Below are positions 1 through 10,586 of a DNA stretch of 64,000 nucleotides, piece by piece; position 1 is the stretch's first letter, and the number at the start of each line of letters is the position of its first letter. The DNA comes from Corynespora cassiicola. Its lineage: Eukaryota > Ascomycota > Dothideomycetes > Pleosporales > Corynesporascaceae. The notes under the pieces were generated by a model, which worked only from the letters and a program-made list of their open reading frames with translations, searched no databases and was not told the DNA's origin. The translations under genes and the position numbers were made by a program. The stretch spans positions 186,001 through 250,000 of the forward strand of contig JAEUWY010000010.1 of NCBI GenBank assembly GCA_022059125.1, in the 5' to 3' direction.

Positions 1-2
1 CC

Positions 3-134
3 GAGGAGGGCCGTGAAACCAAGAAGAGGAGGATTGCGCCGACGCCAGTGACGCTGGCACCCTTGGACGCGGGCGAAAGCGCCGTTGCGAGCACCGAGGA
101 AAATACGCCTACAGCACAAACACCCACGCAGTAG
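3..134 (+). CDS. C-terminal end of a probable CAF-1 subunit B (Cac2/p60-like), 5' truncated by window edge
   Basis: An open frame runs from the left edge to a TAG at 132-134 and gives the last 43 residues of a protein. The tail contains KKRRIAPTPV, a basic run followed by an R-R-I-x-P core. From family knowledge, this is the B-domain type ASF1-binding motif at the C-terminus of the CAF-1 WD40 subunit (Cac2/p60) and, in related form, in HIRA/Hir proteins. Such proteins hand H3-H4 to newly replicated DNA through ASF1. The remainder, rich in T, P, A and E, looks disordered. The WD40 part, which would settle the identity, lies outside the window. The alternative is a HIRA-type chaperone or an unrelated nuclear protein with a similar basic tail. 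The call rests on the motif alone. Confidence 0.5.
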   Translation, partial: EEGRETKKRRIAPTPVTLAPLDAGESAVASTEENTPTAQTPTQ

Positions 135-1627
135 TGTCGATGGCCGTCCACGATGCACCCACGAAGCAGCCTTTTTCTTCTTCTTTTCTTTCTTCATGTT
201 CGAATAGCAGAGGTAGTAGCATGGGTTACATTTTGTTTTGGCTGCACGGAGTTTTGGTCTCTGGAGTTGGGCAATACCCATCATCCAGCACGGCGTTCAG
301 GATGTCTGGTTCGGGCGGGGTGGAGAAGGCAGAGAGACGACGACGTACGCGAGTGTATTATCTATTAGCCCAGCTCGGCCTTGTTCCTTGATGCCCGCGC
401 CTCAAGGCATTGGAGTGGAGGGATGGGAACGATTGCGTCTCCCATGATGAGACACGGCGTTATGCGACATGAGAATAGCTCTTGTTTTTCTTTTTCTTTC
501 GCCTTCTACTTGTGATGGGAAGGCTTGCACCGCTTCTCTTCCACCTTCTGTATCCTCTTCTTTCTTTACCGATACTCTGAAATGTCTTAGATAGAACGAA
601 TCGAATCGAACCGAATCCAAGAAGCACCTGGGACGGCTCACTCTTCGGGAAACTAGCAGGAATGAATGAGAGGAGAGGAGAAAATGGCGTGCTCACGGCA
701 ATAGCATGGCAAAAGCGGGCGGCAGAGGGTACCGGCATCAAGGCCGGTGTGGAGGCGACATCCATGGACTCACGATCGGTTGGCGCTGCTGAGCTTTCCA
801 AGCCGTCTCGTTCGTCCCTCATCCTTCGCTCCGTTCGCGATCCCCGCTGGTGGACATGGGGGAGGATCCCGACTGGGCCTAGGGCGGGCCTGGTGCACGC
901 CGGGGTCCAGATTGCCCGTGGGAGAGCCAATCGGGCGCGCCACACGTGCGTCGTGTACCCGCGTTGCTGCGACATGGCGGAGAGGATTTGGGGAGCGGAC
1001 TGCGTCTTTTAAAAGGGCGTGGACCCTGGCCCTGTTTTTTCGGGCTGGTTGGTTTTTTTTTTTTTCGTCTGTGGTTTTCTCCCTGCGCGGGTGAAGTGGA
1101 AAAGGTGCGTACACGGTGGTGGGTGCGGGAGTGAACCAACCAACGCTTTCATACATCACCTAGCTATCCAAGCTCAACCACTGACCGAACCAGCACACGT
1201 CTCTACGTCGCAATTGACACAGTACTGGGTTCCAGACAAGGCCCTCATGGTTACGCAGTAACACTTCCCGAATCAACTTCTCTTCTTCGCCCACTCTCCA
1301 CCTCCCACTCTCCATCTCTCTAGTCGGCCTTATCACGACAAGACCCCAAGACCCGCTCCACGCGTTCCACATGCCGCTCGGGCCCCGCGCGCCACCTACG
1401 TAGTCCATCTCCCTGCCAGTCCTCTTGCAGTTCGCCTTGGATTCGAGAGATAGAGATATCGTAAAAAGGGATTGATAGATAACCAGGGGCCCAGCCATTG
1501 CAACTGCGATTGCGATTGAGGTTGCGACGGCAGATTAGTGATCAGGAAACGGTCACTCGTGCAGTTGGATTCGCCGTGCATTCAAGATAGCTGCCGAGTC
1601 AGAGACGTGGGAGACACATCAGACAAC
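135..1627. other. Intergenic region, no convincing gene
   Basis: About 1.5 kb between the Cac2-like gene end and the MFS transporter start. Overlapping frames occur on both strands, the longest being 171 codons on the minus strand at 460-975. They overlap each other, are basic and low-complexity, and match nothing I recognise. The segment just before 1628 is pyrimidine-rich with CT runs (1280-1320), which is usual for a fungal promoter/5' UTR. Confidence 0.6.
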
Positions 1628-3656
1628 ATGTCGACCCCCGCCGACAAAAAGATCGTATCGCACGACGCAGACGTGGAGCACGGTGCTGCCGGCGTCCTGG
1701 TCCCGCACGATGCAGACACCGACAGCGCTGCCGACGCCATGAGCTTCGGCAAGGGCGACATCTTGCAGCTCGAGCACACAGACCCCGTCCTCAATGCGAA
1801 GATGCATCTGGTCAACAATGTGCGTATCGCGGCCAAGACTGACAGATTGCATCCGAATCGGCGCTGACGTAGGCGTCTCCCTAGGCCATTGATGAGATTG
1901 GTTTCACAACCTATCAGTGGAAGTTGTTTGTTCTGAACGGTTTTGGGTAAGTCTGGGGGCTCCCTCTTGGTCTGACCAGGGGTGGAGCGGGGGGAAGATT
2001 GCATGCGACTGACCCATCTCTAGGTATGCCGTCGATTCTTTGATTTTGCTCATTCAGTCCATTATTTCGGGCCAAGCTGCCTTGGAATTTGAGCCCGGGT
2101 TTGCCAATGGGCTTACCATTGCCGCATACGTGGGCATGCTCACGGGTGCCCTATTTTGGGGTCAGTCGAGTCTTGTCTCCTTCGGTCCAAACCTTGGGCT
2201 AATCAAGGAAATTCGATATAGGTCTTACCGCAGACATCATCGGGCGCAAATTCGCATTCAACGTCTCGTTGATGGTATGCTCCATCTTTGCCATCGTGGC
2301 AGGAGCAAGTCCCAACTGGATCGTCCTCGGCCTGTTTGTGTGCCTCAGTTCTTTTGGTGCCGGCGGTAATCTTGTACTCGACACAGCCGTGTTTCTCGAG
2401 TATCTTCCCGGAAAAGACCAATGGATGCTGACCCTCATGGCGGCTTGGTGGGGTATGTCAATCGGTTCTTCTTCGCCCTTTCAGTCCCTCTCTTCTGATG
2501 ATGCGAGACTTTGCAGTCTAGAGGATTTCAAGCAGATCAAAGCACTAACCCCATCCCTAGGAATTGGCCAACTCATTGCCGGAGTCCTCGCCTGGGCCTT
2601 CATCCCCAACTTCAGCTGCTCAGATGCAGCTACCTGCACCTACGAGAACAACAGAGGCTGGCGCTACGTCTGGTACACCTCCGGTGCTCTCGTTTTCGTA
2701 ATGTCCATCCTCCGGATTACCGTGATCCGCCTCAAGGAAACGCCCAAGTTCCTCGTCGGCGAGGGCAAGGACGCCGAGTGCGTCGACACCCTGCATCACA
2801 TAGCGCAAAAGTACAATCGCACATGCAGCCTCACCCTCGAGCAGATGCAAGCCTGTGGCACCATCAACAACGGCCGCCGCGGCTCCTCGGTCAGCCACGC
2901 GAAGAGCAAGTGGAGCTTTGGCGAGATCAACGTGCACCTCAAGGGCCTCTACTCGACGCGCCGCATCGGCATCTCCACGTCGCTCATCTGGTTCTCGTGG
3001 ACCCTCATCGGGCTCGCCTACCCGCTGTACAACGTCTTTCTGCCGCAATACCTGGCCTCGCGCGGCGCAGAGTTTGGCGAGGAGTCGCCCTACATCACCT
3101 GGCGCAACTACACCCTCGTCAACTTTTCGGGCATCTGGGGCCCTGTGCTAGCGGGTTACATGTGCGCGACGCGCCTGGGGCGCAAGTATACCATGGTGAT
3201 TGGCGCCCTAATCACCATGGCGTTTTTCTTTGCCTATACGCAAGTGCGCACCGAAGTGCAGAATATTGTCTTTACGTGCGTGATCAATTTTTGCCTGAAT
3301 ATTTACTATGGCACGCTTTATGGTGAGTATATTTCTGTATGTGTGCACGCGGTCCAAGGTACAAGGCGCTGACCACAGCCCGCAGCGTACACCCCGGAGG
3401 TTCTGCCCAGTGCACATCGCGGCACGGGCAACGGTATTGCCATTGGGTGGAATCGTGTCATGGGCATCCTCAGTGCCGTTATTGCTACGGTCGCAGATGT
3501 AAGTTGGTCCTCTGTCGGTATGATATTCTGAGTTAACATGATGGCTTCTAGACGGGAACGCCGGTGCCAATTTACATCTGTGCTGCTTTGTACATTGTCA
3601 TGGCAGGTGTGGCGGCCATATTCCCGTTTGAGCCCTATGGGAAGAGGAGTTCCTAA
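1628..3656 (+). CDS. MFS sugar/SVOP-type membrane transporter, 7 exons
   Basis: Exons are 1628-1819, 1885-1946, 2024-2160, 2222-2452, 2561-3322, 3386-3498 and 3552-3656; spliced length is 533 residues. Introns have GT donors (GTGCGT, GTAAGT, GTCAGT, GTATGT, GTGAGT, GTAAGT) and AG acceptors, and all phases match. After a hydrophilic N-terminus comes DEIGFTTYQWKLFVLNGFG, typical of the sugar/SV2-related MFS group, then about 12 hydrophobic helices. The A-motif-like TADIIGRKFAF follows helix 2, and CATRLGRKYT marks the equivalent loop in the second half. The family moves small solutes across the plasma or vacuolar membrane by proton-coupled symport or antiport; the substrate cannot be read from sequence. 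The start at 1628 has A at -3. An in-frame ATG at 1538 would add 30 residues and is less likely. The 108-nt intron 2453-2560 is a multiple of three without stops, so an automatic gene call could read through it. Confidence 0.9.
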
Positions 3657-4447
3657 GTACGATGGCATGTACTTTGGTTCAAGACGAAGGAGGGAAGTTG
3701 TGATGCTGTACCAGATACCCCGGCCGCTGGTTCCTATTTTCACCGAATATGGCGAGGTTTCGTCATCTTTAGGGAGACACTCTTATAGGGAGTATAACAC
3801 CTGCAGAAATATAGTCCTTTTCATGCAAATACAATAAACGCAGCATGCCGTTCGTGAGCAATAGTTCAACGAGGACGATGAAGACTCTTAAAAAAACACC
3901 AAAATAACCGCGATAGACCCTCTACCAATGCCAGTGCTGCTTTCTTGATGCTAGCTAGCGAGGGCCGTACATGCGCCACCACTAGCCTGAAGGGGTAGCT
4001 TGTGAGATAGATAAGCACTTGCACGTTCCAGATCAGGTTTGGGGGCCGATTCACGGGAAGCTCACCGGTCCGTCTTTCTCGCGCAGTGAACTAAGGCGTC
4101 TCAAGGTAATGGGCTTGACTTTGCGGCCATAGACAGCCAATTGGCCGCATGCGGACATGGAAGCTGAATACCTACTAAATATACCCCTCGATGATTGCCA
4201 GGAAATGGCATTCACAGCTACAGAGATAGAAGGTATTGGCTGCTAGCTAGTTCAGCTGACCTAAATCAAACCCGGTGTGTTGGTAACCCCTCTGCTTCTT
4301 GGCCCCTGAATGAAGATCCGCAATTTCTCTTCAATAACATCACAAGACGATTAAATAGATGATAGTTTCCGTGACAGAAGTTTTGGCAAAACTCTACACT
4401 CTATCAAGATATTTTCATCGGACACATCCCAAGACTTTTATGTCACC
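3657..4447. other. Intergenic region between transporter and NLR
   Basis: No gene is seen. A polyadenylation-like CAATAAA lies near 3831, about 175 bp past the transporter stop. The remainder is presumably 3' UTR plus the NLR promoter. Confidence 0.6.
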
Positions 4448-7400
4448 ATGGCAAATTCGCGCCTCTACAAAGAAGCTCGCGCCCAGTTCGTTCGGGACTG
4501 TGAAGCACGCTATGTAGATGGCAAGGACCTGCATATGCTACGTGACTTTCTTTCACAGAATGGTAGCCCCGAGGAAGCGCAAGCTGCGGCTCACACGCTC
4601 AAGACCGATGCAGGCAAGAAATGGGGATCGCGAAAAGTCGGCGACACAGAGATTCCTGCAGCCTGGATTGACAAGCTCATGGCGAACATGGCCAACTTTG
4701 TTGCCGTGGGAAACTACGCCATGAAGGGTGCTCCCGAGAGCGTCGGCCTCGCTTGGTTCGGCGTCAAGCTGGCCCTCTCGGCCATTCAAAGCAACTACGA
4801 CCTATACGCCTTTTTCGGATCCGGATTGACTGACATCTCGGAGATCATGATCATAATACCACATTACGACCGTCTTTACGATGAAAGAGTCAAGGAGAAG
4901 TCCGAGTGGAAGCCGAGTCCTCTAATGGAGAAGCTTTTCCAGGACATAATCTCGACCTATGCTGCTGTCCTCAGCTTCTCTTTCTCCATACGACGTCACC
5001 TGAGCGCTGGAACCCTGGCCAAGCTCAGACACGGATTCAAAGATTTCTTCGGCTCGTCCAAAATCAAATTCCAGGCAAAGATGGACACGATTGCTTCATT
5101 GAAGAAGAAAGTCGTCGAGTCCAGTCAAGCAATCTTTCAAGACAAATCCTTCCAACACCTGGACTCGGTGAAGAGTATTGTGTCCAACATCGAGGGAACT
5201 GTGAATCAGATCAAAGACTTTCAGGCTACTCTGCAAAACATGCATGACCAGCAAAATGCACAGTTTGAGCTTGTGCTGAAAAGGATCAACGACATCAGTT
5301 TGACGAACAAACCTAAAAATCCATGGCAGGAAGCACTTCTCGAGTTTGAAAAGAATAAGGATGCTCTGAGACCACAGCAGAGCACAAGCGAAGCACTTGG
5401 TGTCGCTATCGATCAACGCCATCCCGGCACTTGCGAATGGGTACTCAATAACCCCGCTTACATAGATTGGAAGAACTCTAGGACCAATAGCCTATTGTGC
5501 GTGTGTGGGCATCAAGGTCAGTAGTCCAGATTGCCGAGCAAAAGGCTTCACGCGCTAACTCATTATAGGATCTGGTAAATCCATTGTGCTTGCAAATATC
5601 GTCGAGAGACACGAAACGGACGAAGATGTCAGAGACACTCTATTGTACCTTTCATGTGCAATGAGTGGAGAATCCGCAAGCCGAAGAACACCAAACGCCA
5701 CAGAAGTCTGCCACACGCTTCTATATCAGCTCTACAGCCTTGCACGAGAAGACGAAAGCAATCCAAAGCTGTTGGAAGACTGTAACAAAGTATTCGACAA
5801 CCCCAAGGCGCAAAAGATCGGGAGTATCATCAAACAGAATAATAAAGACGAAAACCTTCCCGAATTCACCAAAGCCTTCTGGGAGCTCGTCGAGCAGCTC
5901 AAAGTCCACATCATCATTGCTCTCGATGGGGTAGACGAGCTTTCTCCGGGAGACCAAAAGGAGCTCGCTCTCAAATTAGAAGCACTCCTCACTGCTACAG
6001 AGGGCTCAAGGAGCAAAGATATCTCGGTCAAAGCCGTGTTGGGTTGTCGCTCGGGGACTAGGTTCCACCATCAAGTTCTGGATTCGAAGGGCTCAACCTG
6101 GTCAATAGATGTTGGAGAACACAACGACGAAGACATGGCCAAAAAGCTTGCAGATGAGTTGAAAGAAATACCTGGGATCACGCAAGCCGAGAGAGACGAA
6201 GCTACCAAAGCCATTTTAGAAAAGGCAGGCCCCCGATTTGCTTATCTCGATGATATTGCCGTTCCATTCATGCGCGAGCCATTTCAGCGGCCACTGTCTG
6301 ATCGCCTCAAGTCTTTGCCCGAGGGAATGAACCATATATACCACGAGGCGCTTAGGAAACTCAGTCCAAACTACCTGGGCTTGCTTCGCACCGCGCTAAA
6401 ATGGACTCTGCTGGCGCCGGTTTCCCTCACGGTCGAGGAAATTATGGATGCGTACCATAACTCCTACAGTTCACGAGATGGCAACACCGAGGAAGAGGCT
6501 CTAAACATGGACCAAAAGGGCTTCGATAAAGCTCCAAAACTGCAGATCGATCAATTGCGCGATGCAAGTGGGGCATTCCTGCGTGTCGAGGAACCAGTCT
6601 TTGAAAATCACTTTGTCAATCTTCAGGATCCTCTGCAGATTCGAGATTTCTGCATGTTTTCTGGTAAGCTAGCGGGGTCTGAGGATGACCAAGAAGATGG
6701 GGTCTGCACGCGCTGCAAGTCTGCGCTCAGTGAGTTCAAAGCCCTATCGATCTGCCCAAAGGAGGGCCACTTGGAACTGGCATTGTCATGCGTGCGCCAC
6801 TTGAACAACCCGATCTTTCAGAAGCGGGCAACGGCAAATGAGCAATTCCCACAATGGGTTCGACCTGCGAATACGGAAGACGCCAATGTGGACCCAGGCC
6901 ATGGCCAGATCGATGGTGATCCCGAGATGTCGAAATCTGTGACAATCGGAGAGCCCAGTGGTGAGGAAGAGCCTCTGTTGAATCGAACAGAGGATGCTCC
7001 GCGCAGTGATAGTAAGGGAGACATCGAGGGAGTGTCTACGGTCGAAAACCTCGATGCAAAACCAAGCGATGAGGTGGCGGCGAACGCAACCACAGACGAT
7101 ACAGGCTACGATAGCGACGATTCCATGGATGAGGAGGACCGCGGCGAGATCAATTTAGCCAGACTATCCGCTGCAGTTGATGATGGCGATGATGATGGCG
7201 AATACGAGAGCATAAGGCAGCGTCGCTACGAGCTGCTTTATTGGACGCACCATTTACGCCAAGCAGAGGAGTTGTGGACTCCGGAGGAGCGTCGAGAGAA
7301 TGGAACATGGGCCGAGCTGATGGGTGAGCTCGATCACCTTGCTTCTGCCAATCCGTCGTTCTTCCGCTGGTGGCAACAATGCGAGGACGAAAACAGCGAA

Positions 7401-9488
7401 GACAGCGATCATTATGATCCACTTCATGTAGCCGCCTATTTCGGGTTGACAAGCTGGGCGGAGCATCTTTTGAGGAAGGGCGCAGATGTCAACGGCAAGT
7501 CAGGGAGCGTCTATGCTTTGGCACCCATCCAGCTAGCCGCTGCCAAAGCGAACAGTCGATCCATGCTGAAATTCCTGTTGGAGAATGGAGCCGATCCAAA
7601 TGTTGACGGAGACTTGAACATCCCAGCATTCCACACTTGGCTATTCCAGGAATCTTCCTTGGAGACTGTTCAGCTTTGGCTCCACCACGGAGCTGATCCG
7701 ACAGTCTCGGATGAGAAGAACAAATGGACCGCACTCCACTATTTCGCATGGGGAGGAAACGATGTCGAAGCCCTGGAGCTTTTGCTCAACACAAGCATGA
7801 ACGGCGTCAATCCTGATATCAACTCAGCAGACTTGGAGGGATCTATACCGCTTCACGTCCTCTTGTGGCGTCGTGAAGTGCCTAAGCCACTGCTCCGGGC
7901 TTTTGTAGAGAAGGGCGCAGATATCAACAAAGATGGCTCTCATTCGGCTCGACCACTACAGCTCGCCAGCACGTTCGGCGACTTGGAGGCGCTGCAGATT
8001 CTATGCAACAATCAAACCATATCGGAACTTGACGACGACGACCTGGATGGTGACAGCGCCCTCCAGCAGGCGGCCATTGGCAACCACTCCAACTGTCTCA
8101 AATTCCTGGCCGAGCTGGGTGCAAATACCAACATGCAAAACAAGCGAGGCCGCGTTGCGCTACACAACTCGGCCGGGAGTGGTGAAAGGGACTGCGTGGA
8201 AATCCTCATCTCACATGGTGCGCAACTGAACATACTAGACAAGCACGATAGAAGCCCGCTGTTCTTCGCTTGCCTCGGCGAATCCGTCGACATTGCAGAC
8301 TTGCTGCTCGGCGCATTGCTCGAACAAAAGGTACCCATGGCCGAGATCAACACTCTGACCAAGCGACGCCGTTCTCCATTGCGTCAAGCTGCTGCGCGGG
8401 GCTTCGACGTCATTGTAGAAAAGATGATCAAGGCTGCTCAAGACGAGGGTGATGCTGCCAGCTTAGCCATCAACGAATCGGACACGCGCAAAGGAATGAC
8501 ACCATTGCATCGCGCGGCCTGGTTTGGCAGACAGGAATGCGTACGGCTGCTTCTCGCTGCTGGCGCTGACGCCACAATCCAGGACCAAAAAGAGAAGACG
8601 GCGCTTGTTATAGCCTACGAGCAATGGGCACTCGCCAATGACCAAAGTGCGTTTGAAGAGATCATATCATTGTTGGTTGCCAGCGAGCCAAAGATGGCGA
8701 CAGCGGATGCGGAACTAGTAGCCATATGTGCTGCAAATGGCAGCACACGCTTGCTACAGCAGCTGAGTTCCTTGGGCGCCGATCTCAACCGCCAGGATCG
8801 CTACGGCTGGACGCCCCTCGATTTGGCACGCAACTTCCAGCAAACGGCAGCCGAGCAGTTCCTCAAGAGACAGGCCGCATGGGCGGGTATGCTGCCTTCC
8901 CGATGGGTCGTAGATCCGTTGACTGAGGCTTCGTCTGATGGCAGAAGCCTGAAGCATACCCAGAGTTCCATCGTATGCATATCAACAGACAAACCACTCC
9001 CAGCTGGTCTGGACATGTTCTACTTCGAGGTGGCCATCAAAAAGCAAAGTGAGGAAGAAGCCAGTGCTAAGCCCGAGTGGCCAACCTTGGCCATCGGATT
9101 TTGTACCATTGGCGGCCGTGCTATTCGCTTTCCTGGCTGGTGTCCGCGACAGGATGCCCCCAGCGCAAGATCATGGGGCTATCATGGTGATGATGGGGGG
9201 CTTTTCTATAGTGGAAATCCCAATAGCTCGCCCGTCGATTTCGAGCCACGGTACCAGCCTGGACACACGATTGGGTGTGGTGTGGATTTGAAAACGCGTA
9301 CCATGTGGTTTACCCGGAATGGGCAAAAGCTTGGGGCTAATTTCAACAACATATCCGGTCGGCTGTTCCCACTGTTGGGTTTTGAAGACGAGATTGAGTT
9401 GGAGACCAACTTCACTGGGCCATTTTTGTGGAAAGATGGAGAGCACAATGAAAATGACAGTTTGACAGAGGAAACTGCAAAGTTATAA
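4448..9488 (+). CDS. NACHT-ankyrin-SPRY NOD-like receptor (fungal STAND protein)
   Basis: Two exons, 4448-5516 and 5569-9488, encode 1662 residues. Residues 1 to about 250 form a helical N-terminal domain (ESVGLAWFGVKLALSAI, then a coiled region) resembling the Goodbye/NACHT_N class of fungal STAND proteins. The Walker A motif GHQGSGKS (354-361) is split by the only intron, in the codon of its second glycine. Walker B is IIIALDGVDEL (about 471-481) and a sensor-like GCRSG follows near 515. An acidic linker at about 870-905 precedes a long ankyrin array (about 970-1450; e.g. DPLHVAAYFGL and TPLHRAAWFGRQECVRLLL). The C-terminal 140 residues (about 1500-1640) form a SPRY domain (FYFEVAI, WGYHGDDGG, FTRNGQKLG). 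By family knowledge these are intracellular sensors for non-self recognition or programmed cell death: the N-terminus is the effector, and repeats plus SPRY form the ligand side. The ligand is unknown. The frame is intact. Confidence 0.93.
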
Positions 9489-10586
9489 GTAGTTCTAGTA
9501 GGTACTTCTAGCTTTTTAAAGATTGGAGCTTAACGTTGGAAAAATAATATAGGTTCTAAATGCCCGCGAAAACTTTTACAAAAGCATCTAAAATAAAGTC
9601 GTCAGCTTATATGTTTTTTTTTTCATATCTAAAAACCCTCAAGGTTAAGATTAATAAACGTGACCTTTCAAGACTAAAATTTGTTTCTACTATAATTGTA
9701 GGAAAATTCAATGCAGTTCAAGTCTTAGATTTCACATGGTACAGCTAGAATAGGGATTCAATCAGACATATAGGGCGTTGTATTTCGCCCCTGCATATGC
9801 TCCGCATCGTCAAGAAAGCGCTATCATGACCATGCAGTGATTCCAGGGTCCAACGTATCGATTCCAATCTGCAGCCCACCCCTGTTCCCCCGCCCACGCT
9901 ACGCATCCGACTTCCGAGCTGCAATCGGTGGGGGAACCACCGCCTCTGGACCAGGATGAGTGAAAAGCTTTCGAACCCGGCTTCCGTGCCAAGGATCAAG
10001 GTGCCGCTTCCCGTGGTTGTGGCGGGTGATAGTGGAGATCACGTAAGCCTAGACAACGGGCTGTGGGTCAACCTGCGCAGAAAGTGAGGCTCTTCTGTTT
10101 GCCATATAGAAACCTGCAATATTCATTTGAAGATTTTCCACGGCTATTCATCAGAGGATTATTACAACGTTTTGAAACCACCTGCTGAACCATTTGAGGG
10201 CGGGTCAGTGCAAACATGTGATGGATTGCATGTATATGCTGCTTATGCTACGTCATGTGACCGATCCTTAGATAAGGGTTCTTGGCTAGTTCGTATGTTG
10301 AATTATAGCCCTGTGAATAGCAATGCGAACTACTTGTTCTCGCAAATTGGTTTGAAAGGTACTGCTCAAGCTCCCCATTGTTATCTATTTGGAATCCATT
10401 GTATTCTAATTCCCACATATTAAACTTGACTAAAAAGATCCCCTATTATATTCCAAAGATCGCCAAAGATCTGTCGAATAAGTCCTCGTAATGTGCTGGA
10501 GGAGGGCGCAGCATGGAAAAGGCGAGCCGGAACAGGAAAGGCAGTCGCGTATAGCGTTGGAACGAATTTGATCCCATAAAATGCCC
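9489..10586. other. Intergenic region between NLR and SLC6 transporter
   Basis: Both flanking genes converge here, so it holds two 3' ends. 9500-9740 is AT-rich. 10,127-10,423 is open for 98 codons but begins at TTG and has no ATG or recognisable similarity. No gene is supported. Confidence 0.55.

Noticed and set aside
460..975. 171-codon minus-strand open frame
   Set aside because: Basic low-complexity translation, overlapped by equally long frames on the other strand; no splice, motif or family support.
10127..10423. 98-codon plus-strand open frame
   Set aside because: Begins at TTG, no ATG in frame, no recognisable similarity; lies between two convergent 3' ends.
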